In this document: positions 1-4,903 of the stretch, in pieces
Position numbering within the stretch: position 1 is the stretch's first letter
Layout of the letters: each line of letters begins with the position of its first letter
Origin: OFTM10 sp964196195
GTDB lineage: Bacteria > Actinomycetota > Acidimicrobiia > Acidimicrobiales > Aldehydirespiratoraceae
Reading direction: 5' to 3'
DNA length: 6,324 nucleotides
Assembly (NCBI GenBank): GCA_964196195.1
Contig: CAXMSE010000020.1
Coordinates: 1 to 6,324 of the forward strand
Position numbers and translations under genes: made by a program
The notes under the pieces: generated by a model
What the model was told of the DNA's origin: nothing
Databases searched by the model: none
What the model saw: the letters and a program-made list of their open reading frames with translations, nothing else

Positions 1-122
1 ATCCCGTAGCGGCCAACCAGACGGGTCACCCAGGACCGAGACACCCCGTACTGGGCTGCGACGTCGCTATGAGTGCGGCCCTCGACAACCACCGCTGTAA
101 CGACCAAACGACGCTTCGACAT
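1..122 (-). CDS. IS481-family transposase, N-terminal 40 residues (partial)
   Basis: Translating the minus strand from the ATG at 122 gives a protein beginning MSKRRLVVTAVVVEG. A helix-turn-helix follows at about residues 18-38, including DVAAQYGVSRSWVTRL. This opening is characteristic of IS481-family DDE transposases, where an N-terminal helix-turn-helix binds the IS ends and precedes the rve catalytic domain. The catalytic DDE residues lie outside the window, so activity cannot be judged. The ATG was chosen because it begins at the usual family N-terminus. An in-frame TTG two codons upstream is possible, but no clear Shine-Dalgarno supports either. The reading frame is open to the window edge. 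Confidence 0.83.
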   Translation of the reverse strand, partial: MSKRRLVVTAVVVEGRTHSDVAAQYGVSRSWVTRLVGRYG

Positions 123-145
123 CGCCAACCATGACCCCAGCCAAC

Positions 146-179
146 GTTCCGATGTCTCGACACATCATGTTCCGATGTC
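146..179. repeat. Two 11-bp direct repeats inside the IS481 end
   Basis: The sequence gttccgatgtc occurs at 146-156 and again at 169-179, a 23-bp step of about two helical turns. Both copies lie between the transposase start and the IS terminus. They are probably transposase recognition sites in the terminal region. This role is inferred from position only. Confidence 0.6.
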
Positions 180-192
180 CGGAACTCACACA

Positions 193-231
193 CCATCAGC
201 TCCACTGCAATTTCAACGATGTCGCGCTGTG
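193..231 (+). repeat. Left copy of tRNA-Ala 3'-end/attachment repeat (att-like)
   Basis: The 15 bases ccatcagctccactg at 193-207 are identical to 4031-4045, where they form the 3' end of a tRNA-Ala T-arm and acceptor stem. Similarity continues past the tRNA end: 208-231 matches 4046-4069 at 17 of 24 positions. The copy is in direct orientation. Everything upstream of it in the tRNA has been replaced by the IS481 end, which stops at 190-192. The natural reading is a former attL or attR junction of a tRNA-integrated element whose tRNA side was later cut by IS481, or was deleted up to it. Confidence 0.62.
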
Positions 232-296
232 CGACCGGCGACTTACATCGTCAGGGAGGCTGAGCTGTCGTCTTCAGGTAGCGGTGATCGCTAGTC

Positions 297-884
297 GTGC
301 CCCACCGTTGCCCAACCCTTGCCCAACCCGACCTGTTTCACTCGCTAGAGTTCGGCACGCGGGTCGGTTGGCTGAATTCGGCCCCGTCAGCCGCCAACGC
401 CGAGCAGTACTGCATCGGGCCCGACGCCATCGCCGCGATGGGGCACTCCTTCTGGGGTATCAGTGCGCTCGCTCTCGCATACAGCGAAGGCGAGTTGGTC
501 GAGGGCGAACTGATCACCCTCGACGAGTTCGGCGCATCCGCAATCGTCGGGCCATCGCCGCCGGGACCGCCACCGGAACTCGCCGGCTTCTCGAATGACA
601 TCAACGCAGCCGTCTCGTTCTCCGGCTTCGGGCTCGCCGACCCAATCGACACCGGAGAGCCTCCGGCGATCCTGTTTCACGGGCTAAACGACCGGACCGT
701 GCCCTTCGCGCTCGCCGAGAAGACCTGTCAGGGGGCGAGCGCAGTCGGGGTGACGTGCGAGCTCATTCCCCACGACTCCGGCCACGGTGGGGCCGACGAC
801 ATCGATTCCGCGTGGGACACGATCGCGAGATTCCTCGAACGGGAGATGTTGGGCCCCGCCGGGATCACAGTCCAGCCGCGCTGA
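297..884 (+). pseudogene. Alpha/beta hydrolase (dienelactone-hydrolase/carboxylesterase-like), 5'-truncated
   Basis: The open frame from GTG 297 encodes 195 residues covering only the back half of an alpha/beta hydrolase. A nucleophile elbow GHSFWG is at residues 49-54 with Ser51 as candidate nucleophile. A strand leading to FHGLNDRTVP (127-136) supplies Asp132, and HDSGHGG (159-165) supplies His163, so the triad order Ser-Asp-His is intact. Families of this kind normally have about 100 residues of core sheet, including the oxyanion strand, before the serine. Here there are fewer than 50, and the first dozen residues look unrelated, so the N-terminus is missing. No continuation is seen in other frames upstream. 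The second glycine of the usual GxSxGG elbow is a Trp. The substrate cannot be inferred. The GTG start is only the first in-frame possibility, and the fragment is probably not functional. Confidence 0.7.
308..329 (+). repeat. 11-bp perfect tandem duplication
   Basis: TTGCCCAACCC is present twice back to back (308-318, 319-329). It lies at the point where recognisable hydrolase coding sequence begins. It may be a scar of the rearrangement that removed the front of that gene, although short tandem duplications also arise by slippage. Confidence 0.6.
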
Positions 885-949
885 GTCGGACCGGCACTCT
901 CCCCAATTTTGACGATGTCGGGCCCTCCCGCGGCACGTCACACTTGGTC

Positions 950-3121
950 ATGGCCCTGCTGTTGAATCAACACGCGGCATCCCGCCCTGCCGTGGTGAGT
1001 GGCAGGCGGGTTGCGACACTGTTCGTCGCCACGAGTTTCCTCGGGTCGTTCCTATTGTTCCTCGTCCAGCCGATGGTCGCGAAGTTCCTGCTTCCGCTCG
1101 TGGGTGGGAGCACCGCGTTGTGGACGACCGCGATGGTTTTCTTCCAGGTGACGCTCCTGATCGGCTACGGGTTTGCCCACCTTTCGACCAACCGCCTGGG
1201 CATGCGCCGCCACGTTCCCGCGCAGCTCGTGGTCCTGGCCGTCCCACTGCTCGTGCTGCCCATCGCCGTACCGGGAGGTTGGCAGCTCGATCGCAGCCTC
1301 CCCACCTCACTCTGGGTGCTGTGGGCTCTCCTCGTGATGGTTGCGTTGCCCTTCTTCGCGCTCGCCACCGCCAGCCCGACGTTGCAGCGCTGGTTCTCGG
1401 TCACCACGCACCCACATGCCGGCGATCCGTACTTCCTCTACGCCGCCGGCAACGTCGGAAGTGTTCTTGCCCTGCTCATCTACCCGCTCGTCCTCGAGCC
1501 GTTGCTGAGCTCGCGCGGTCAGGCCCAGCTGTGGTCTGGCGTGTATGTCGCGTTCCTGGTGGGGTTCGTCGCGTGCGGTGCGGTGGTGCGCAGGGCCGAC
1601 ACGGTCGCCGCACTCGGCCTCGATGCCGGCATCGATGAAGGCCCCCCGATCGACTGGTCGCGTCGTGGCCGGTGGCTGTTGTGGAGTTTCATCCCGTCGG
1701 CCCTGATGCTCGGCGTGACGGCGCACATCTCCACCGACCTCGGGTCGTTCCCACTTCTATGGGTGATTCCGCTGCTGCTCTACCTGTCGACGTTCATCAT
1801 CGCCTTCGGCACCGACTCCGACCGGCGGTCCCGCTTGGCCGGCCGGGTCGTGTGGCTCGGTGCACCGATCGTCGTCCTCACCTTCTTCGCCCCTGTGTCG
1901 CTGGCATTGCTTCTCGGTGCAGCTCACCTGGTCTGGTTCTTCGCCGCTGCTCTCGTCGCTCACTCCCGTCTCGCAGCCGACCGCCCTGCGGCATCGCGTC
2001 TGACCGAGTTCTACGTGATGCTCTCGGTGGGGGGTGCCCTCGGTGGCGTCTTCGCCTCGCTCCTCGCTCCGGTGATTTTCGAATCAATTCTCGAATACCC
2101 CATCGCAATCGGGCTCGTGTTGCTTATCACTCCGTTGGCCCAGGGAGCCCGCCCAGCCGCGTTCCCTTCGGGCACGCCCGCCCTGATCGCGGCCCTGGCC
2201 CTCGGGGTGCTTGTTCCCGAGATGATCCTCGCCTTCGGCTTGGCTGCGGCGATCCTCGCCTACGCCACCCGGGGTGCCCAGGTCAGCATCGCGATAATTC
2301 TCGTCGCCTTGATGGCTACTCCGGGGAACTTCCCCTCGTCGGATCGCGCCTTTCGGGATCGTTCCTTCTTCGGGATGTACACAGTCACTGACCAGGACGA
2401 CGGAAGCCGGATCCTCCAGTCGGGCACCACAGTGCACGGGCTCCAGTTCGTGGATCCCGATCGAAGCCTCGATCCGGTCTCGTACTACTTCGGCGACGGC
2501 CCCGTGGGCCAGGTCTTCTACAGCAAGCCGGACCGCAACGACATCGCCGTCGTGGGGCTCGGTGCCGGCACGCTGGCGGGATACGGGCGGCCGGGCGACA
2601 ACTACACGTTTTACGAGATCGACCAGCTGGTGGTCGACATCGCCTCCGACACCGACCTGTTCACCTATCTCTCCGATGCGAGGGCAGACGTCACTGTCAA
2701 CGTGGTCGATGGCCGCCTCGGGTTGCAGGACTCGGAGACGGAATTCGACATCGTGGTCGTCGACGCCTTCAGTTCGGATGCCATCCCGATCCATCTCCTC
2801 ACCCGGGAAGCCGTCCAGCTCTACCTCGATCGTCTCGCCCCGGGCGGCGTGCTGTTGATGCACATCTCGAACCGGCACTTCGACCTCGCGCCGATACTGG
2901 GTCGCATCGGCGCCGACGTCGGCGCGACCGCGCTCTTCCAGTTCTACGAACCCACCGCCGCACAATTCGAGGCGGGCGCCTCGATCTCGGCTTGGGTGGT
3001 GCTGGCCCAGGACCCCGAGGCGTTGAGCCCGCTCGACCTCGACCGGTGGACACTCTTGGGCGACTCAGGCCCACTCTGGACCGACGACTGGTCGAACCCG
3101 CTGAGTGCATTGAAGTTCTAG
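950..3121 (+). CDS. Polytopic membrane protein fused to a spermidine synthase-like (SAM-binding) domain
   Basis: The protein of 723 residues has two parts. Residues about 20-450 are hydrophobic, with roughly ten to twelve membrane segments. They carry signatures I recognise from fused 'MFS/spermidine synthase' proteins: LFLVQPMVAKFLLPLVGG near residues 36-53, and LTEFY (351-355) followed by a glycine-rich LSVGGALGG and the ESILEYP stretch. The soluble C-terminal part (about 470-723) is a Rossmann methyltransferase-type fold of the spermidine synthase family. It has HG at 496-497, the glycine loop GLGAG at 536-540, acidic YEID at 555-558, VVDGR at 585-589 and DIVVVDAFSSDAIP at 600-613. The expected ligand is S-adenosylmethionine or its decarboxylated form, at the cytoplasmic face of the membrane. 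The actual reaction and acceptor are not established for this fused family. ATG 950 was chosen because it begins just before the first membrane segment; no strong Shine-Dalgarno is visible. The frame remains open further upstream to 755, but that part overlaps the hydrolase. No polyamine genes are adjacent. It starts 65 bp after the hydrolase fragment. Confidence 0.87.
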   Translation: MALLLNQHAASRPAVVSGRRVATLFVATSFLGSFLLFLVQPMVAKFLLPLVGGSTALWTTAMVFFQVTLLIGYGFAHLSTNRLGMRRHVPAQLVVLAVPLLVLPIAVPGGWQLDRSLPTSLWVLWALLVMVALPFFALATASPTLQRWFSVTTHPHAGDPYFLYAAGNVGSVLALLIYPLVLEPLLSSRGQAQLWSGVYVAFLVGFVACGAVVRRADTVAALGLDAGIDEGPPIDWSRRGRWLLWSFIPSALMLGVTAHISTDLGSFPLLWVIPLLLYLSTFIIAFGTDSDRRSRLAGRVVWLGAPIVVLTFFAPVSLALLLGAAHLVWFFAAALVAHSRLAADRPAASRLTEFYVMLSVGGALGGVFASLLAPVIFESILEYPIAIGLVLLITPLAQGARPAAFPSGTPALIAALALGVLVPEMILAFGLAAAILAYATRGAQVSIAIILVALMATPGNFPSSDRAFRDRSFFGMYTVTDQDDGSRILQSGTTVHGLQFVDPDRSLDPVSYYFGDGPVGQVFYSKPDRNDIAVVGLGAGTLAGYGRPGDNYTFYEIDQLVVDIASDTDLFTYLSDARADVTVNVVDGRLGLQDSETEFDIVVVDAFSSDAIPIHLLTREAVQLYLDRLAPGGVLLMHISNRHFDLAPILGRIGADVGATALFQFYEPTAAQFEAGASISAWVVLAQDPEALSPLDLDRWTLLGDSGPLWTDDWSNPLSALKF

Positions 3122-3352
3122 CCCTTGCCGCGTGCCAGGATCGCGCCATGGGCGATCGGGACATGAGGGGAACGGCGCCGGCTACGTGCCAGGAGGTCTT
3201 CCCTCATTGGCGGGGGCTCGGCGTCGACGATTTCGACTTCGACGATCCGAAGGGAGTTCTCCTCGTTCACGATGGCAATCCGGTCCCGTGACGAGACGCA
3301 CGACCCTCCCGCCGTGCTCTACCGCCATCTCGACGGCAAGGAGAACGCGATC
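3122..3352. other. Junction region with no supported gene
   Basis: Between the stop of the membrane/synthase fusion and the end of recognisable sigma-factor homology there is no gene I can name. A 47-codon plus-strand frame (ATG 3149 to TGA 3291) has a weak AGGA eight bases upstream and coding-like codon use, ending DPKGVLLVHDGNPVP, but it matches nothing I know. A short plus-strand stretch around 3305-3360 reads AVLYRHLDGKENAILEAV, which resembles the end of a TetR helix-turn-helix, without the rest of that domain. The nonsense tail of the sigma-factor frame also runs through here to a stop at 3182. The region looks like recombined debris. Confidence 0.4.
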
Positions 3353-3691
3353 CTCGAAGCTGTGCCGAAGCACCACCGCGACACGCTGCGATTCGCTCAA
3401 CGTGTCAAGGCTTCGCTCCAGGCCCGGCTCGATCCACGGCTCCCGATGTTCATCAACCGGCGCCAACATGGGCGGCTCCTTGGTAGGTCTCACACTCGAC
3501 GAACCAACGCGGTAGAGATAGCCCACCGGGTTGTCCATGGCGTTCACTCGCTCCCAGTGGCGCCACCCGTAGGCCATGGCATCAAGGGCGGCATCGCGGC
3601 CACGCTGCACGCCGTAACGGGCCACCAAGGCACGCAACAAGCGAGGCTCGGCTTCGGTCATGAATACCGTAAACGCCGAACCCACCTGCAT
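3182..3691 (-). pseudogene. ECF-type RNA polymerase sigma factor, region 4 lost (C-terminally disrupted)
   Basis: From ATG 3691 the minus strand encodes MQVGSAFTVFMTEAEPRLLR, then ALVARYG (21-27), a region-2-like helix ending in WERVNAMDNPVGYLYRVG (46-63), a linker with PWIEPGLERSL (85-95) and LSESQRVAVVLRHSFE (98-113). This follows closely a group of actinobacterial ECF-like sigma factors in which the last motif leads into the region 4.2 helix-turn-helix that reads the -35 element. Here homology stops at Glu113 (about position 3353). The remaining 56 codons are arginine-rich nonsense with no helix-turn-helix, and neither other minus frame restores one. The gene therefore probably cannot direct transcription, though an N-terminal fragment could still be made because its ribosome binding site is intact. 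No anti-sigma gene is adjacent. An alternative is a real short regulator lacking region 4, which I consider less likely. Confidence 0.66.
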
Positions 3692-3696
3692 GGACG

Positions 3697-3706
3697 CCTC
3701 CTTCCC
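3697..3706 (-). promoter_or_regulatory. Ribosome binding site of the sigma-factor remnant
   Basis: On the minus strand GGGAAGGAGG ends five bases before ATG 3691. It is one of the best Shine-Dalgarno sequences in the window and fixes the start at 3691 rather than at the in-frame codon at 3727. Confidence 0.8.
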
Positions 3707-3859
3707 GTGATCGAGAAGCCCTCTCACAATAGAAAGTGCTCAGACGGGGCGCTGGCGCGATAAGGGAAGCGAGATTTTCTTGCGGCCCCGCCGCGACACC
3801 CCGGTTTGGCGCATCTCGCACCTCTCAGAATCCGTCCTGCCGACCGTGTGGCCAGCCCA

Positions 3860-3895
3860 CGGAGATCCAAATGGGGAGCCAAGTGGGGAGCCAAC
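3860..3895 (+). repeat. Three 12-bp tandem units, possible tail of a lost integrase gene
   Basis: Two units are nearly identical: TGGGGAGCCAAG at 3872-3883 and TGGGGAGCCAAC at 3884-3895. A degenerate third unit, CGGAGATCCAAA, precedes them at 3860-3871. A 12-bp period is four codons, so every frame yields a four-residue repeat, such as WGAKWGAN or MGSQVGSQ. Short G-W/Q repeats of this kind occur at the extreme C-terminus of some actinobacterial tyrosine integrases (from memory). The position, 100 bp before a tRNA attachment core, fits that. No integrase catalytic motif is visible upstream, so this is at best a remnant. Confidence 0.4.
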
Positions 3896-3908
3896 GGGCA
3901 CGAACGGC

Positions 3909-3987
3909 TATGGACAACTACGGACGTCTACGGACAGAGACCGTTGAAGTACCAGTCATCTACGGACATCAGCGGACGTGCACGGAC
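3909..3987 (+). promoter_or_regulatory. Phased GGAC-box array, candidate integrase arm-type binding sites
   Basis: Six heptamers ending in GGAC occur as two triplets. The first has tatggac 3909, tacggac 3919 and tacggac 3929. The second has tacggac 3961, agcggac 3971 and cacggac 3981. Within each triplet the step is exactly 10 bp, about one helical turn, and the triplets are 32 bp apart. They end eight bases before the tRNA-Ala anticodon stem at 3996. Phased direct repeats beside an attachment core are the usual layout of arm-type sites bound by the N-terminal domain of tyrosine integrases. No integrase gene is present to confirm the match. Confidence 0.5.
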
Positions 3988-3995
3988 GGTTGTCA

Positions 3996-4042
3996 CCTGC
4001 TTTGCAAGCAGGATGTCGTGGGTTCGATTCCCATCAGCTCCA
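3996..4042 (+). pseudogene. tRNA-Ala(UGC) 3' half (attachment-site remnant)
   Basis: The sequence folds as the 3' half of a tRNA. The anticodon stem is cctgc/gcagg (3996-4000, 4008-4012) around loop tttgcaa, giving anticodon TGC. Variable bases are 4013-4017. The T stem is gtggg/cccat (4018-4022, 4030-4034) around ttcgatt. The acceptor strand is cagctcc (4035-4041), with discriminator A at 4042. U at acceptor position 70 fits the G3:U70 pair of alanine tRNAs. No encoded CCA follows. The expected 5' half (acceptor GGGGCTG-like strand and D-arm) is absent: that stretch holds the GGAC boxes instead. A half tRNA starting at the anticodon stem is what integrative elements leave at one junction after inserting into a tRNA gene. 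It cannot make a tRNA. Confidence 0.8.
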
Positions 4043-4069
4043 CTGAAATATCAGTGATCTCGCACTCTG
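4031..4069 (+). repeat. Right copy of the tRNA-Ala 3'-end/attachment repeat (att-like)
   Basis: This is the direct-repeat partner of 193-231: 15 identical bases (4031-4045), then 17 of 24 matches to 4069. Unlike the left copy it is preceded by a proper tRNA 3' half. Just at the tRNA end there is a perfect 6-bp hairpin CACTGA-AATA-TCAGTG (4041-4056). It is not followed by a T-run and is not conserved in the left copy. Confidence 0.62.
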
Positions 4070-4364
4070 AACGACAACGTGAGGTCTAGTCGAGGAGCCA
4101 TCGAGGCAGACGGCGACCATTATGCGCCGATCTGTCGGGCCTCGATCTCAACCTATGTAGGCCGCTCAGAAGTGCCGTTACCGAGCGGCGTGTGACCTCC
4201 GCAGCGACAAGTCGGCGCGGAGAGACGCGAACCTGCTGAGACCCTCTTTTGTGGGGCATCAACTCGCGTTGAGAGCTGCGAGCCGTGCTCGGCTTCGAGC
4301 CCGCCGACGAGATCGAACCGGTCGAGATCAGCTGAGCAGGCGAGAACACGTGTACGTTCGCCAG
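4070..4364. other. Intergenic region without a supported gene
   Basis: Frames open through this stretch on both strands lack recognisable protein sequence and have no good ribosome binding site. It contains the first copy of a 28-bp dispersed repeat at 4161-4188. The promoter of the 4365 gene must lie here, but I see no convincing -35/-10 pair. Confidence 0.5.
4161..4188 (+). repeat. 28-bp dispersed direct repeat, copy 1
   Basis: The central 14 bases tcagaagtgccgtt (4166-4179) are identical to 6284-6297. Over 28 bp the two copies agree at 24 positions. In this copy the edges gccgctc (4161-4167) and gagcggc (4183-4189) form a perfect 7-bp inverted repeat with a 15-base loop, which the second copy does not keep intact. 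Confidence 0.6.
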
Positions 4365-4769
4365 ATGCCCGATACTCCGGCGAGCCAGCCCGATTTTTTC
4401 ATCGGTTGGTGGGAGATTGTCTTCCACATCAGAGATGGTGAGCAGACAGACGTCACCGACATCATCGAGCACGTCGACGCTGCCGGGAACTTCACGGTGT
4501 TCAGGGACGGCGAACGCATCGGTGCCGGCCACCACGTTGACTTCACCGTCGATCCGGACGGTTTCACCAACGTGCCGGTAGCCGCTGACTCAGACCTGCA
4601 GATCGCACGCGAGCTTGCGATCTACCGATTCAGCAGGGACGTGTTGGAGGTCTGCAAGGCCAGCGAGCACCAGGGACGCCCAACGAGCTTCGCATCGCCT
4701 CGCGGGAGCGGCTGGACACACGTTGCGATCCGCCGGATCAGTAACGACGACCCACGCGTCCGCACCTAG
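4365..4769 (+). CDS. TIGR03067-type domain protein, function unknown
   Basis: ATG 4365 gives a 134-residue protein. The family pattern of TIGR03067 proteins, small beta-rich domains described mainly from planctomycetes, is visible in order. GWWEIVFHIRDGEQ is at 13-26, DAAGNFTVFRDGERIG at 41-56, and an Asp-containing strand (DFTVDPDG) follows. A strand leads to the RELAIYRFSRDVLEVC segment near 84-99, then RPTSF at 107-111 and GSGWTHVAIRRI at 116-127. The usual 'DTLxxC...RPTxF...GSGxxL' ending is therefore kept. There is no signal peptide or membrane segment with this start. A GTG at 4350 is an alternative start with a weak purine-rich sequence ahead of it; no strong site supports ATG 4365. 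No biochemical role is known to me. The next gene downstream is an inserted IS30 element. Confidence 0.7.
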   Translation: MPDTPASQPDFFIGWWEIVFHIRDGEQTDVTDIIEHVDAAGNFTVFRDGERIGAGHHVDFTVDPDGFTNVPVAADSDLQIARELAIYRFSRDVLEVCKASEHQGRPTSFASPRGSGWTHVAIRRISNDDPRVRT

Positions 4770-4837
4770 CGCTGAGGCTCGCTCGGGCGATCGATATCGA
4801 CAGCCGTACCGTCCTCGTCAGGCAGCGCGAGATCCGG
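4766..4837 (-). pseudogene. Possible 3' end of a minus-strand reading frame split by IS30
   Basis: The minus strand just left of the IS reads PDLALPDEDGTAVDIDR and then SEPQR and a stop at 4766. If the IS30 element and one copy of the GG duplication are removed, this joins in frame to an open minus-strand frame from GTG 6165 (ending RRVARCSVTP), giving a continuous reading frame of about 60 residues. One frame in three would join by chance and the upstream part resembles no known protein, so the call is weak. The stop overlaps the TAG of the plus-strand TIGR03067-type gene in a CTAG. Confidence 0.2.
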
Positions 4838-4840
4838 TGT

Positions 4841-4874
4841 GGTCTCAGTGGGTCGTTGCATCAGCTTCGGTGAG
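4841..4874 (+). repeat. IS30 left terminal inverted repeat
   Basis: It begins GGTCTCAGTGGGTCGTTGCA and pairs with the reverse complement of 6019-6052, with few mismatches and one single-base gap. Confidence 0.82.
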
Positions 4875-4890
4875 AGTGGTTGTTCTCGTC

Positions 4891-4897
4891 GAGGAGG
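4891..4897 (+). promoter_or_regulatory. Ribosome binding site of the IS30 transposase
   Basis: GAGGAGG is followed by six bases and then GTG at 4904. This selects GTG 4904 over the upstream in-frame TTG at 4880, which has no such site. Confidence 0.75.
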
Positions 4898-4903
4898 TTG
4901 GGT

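Larger units (their letters stand above)
1..192 (-). mobile_element. IS481-family insertion sequence, right-hand end only (runs off the left edge)
   Basis: The transposase N-terminus at 1-122 points out of the window. Between its start codon and position 192 lies a typical IS end of about 70 bp. Read on the minus strand the end begins TGTGTGAGTTCCGGACATCG. IS481-type ends characteristically start with TG and carry this kind of sequence (from memory of the family). An 11-bp motif, gttccgatgtc, occurs twice inside the end (146-156 and 169-179), as expected for transposase binding sites. The exact terminus is either 190 or 192, because the sequence there is a run of CA dinucleotides. The other end and the target duplication are outside the window. 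Confidence 0.72.

Noticed and set aside
755..949. Upstream extension of the membrane/synthase reading frame by 65 codons
   Set aside because: It overlaps the hydrolase frame, is arginine- and proline-rich like a shadow, and precedes the natural start just before the first membrane segment.
3139..3157. Hairpin gatcgc/gcgatc after the stop of the 950-3121 gene as a terminator
   Set aside because: The stem is only 6 bp with a 7-base loop and no T-run follows.
3149..3291. 47-codon open frame with a weak ribosome binding site
   Set aside because: No recognisable family, short, and located in rearranged sequence. It is recorded in the region note only.
3305..3360. TetR-like segment AVLYRHLDGKENAILEAV on the plus strand
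   Set aside because: Only about 18 residues match and the preceding helices are absent. The downstream frame is the antisense shadow of the sigma factor, so the similarity may be chance.
3782..3794. GCGGC-CCC-GCCGC hairpin
   Set aside because: Five-base GC stem in a GC-rich genome with the T-run on the wrong side for a terminator.
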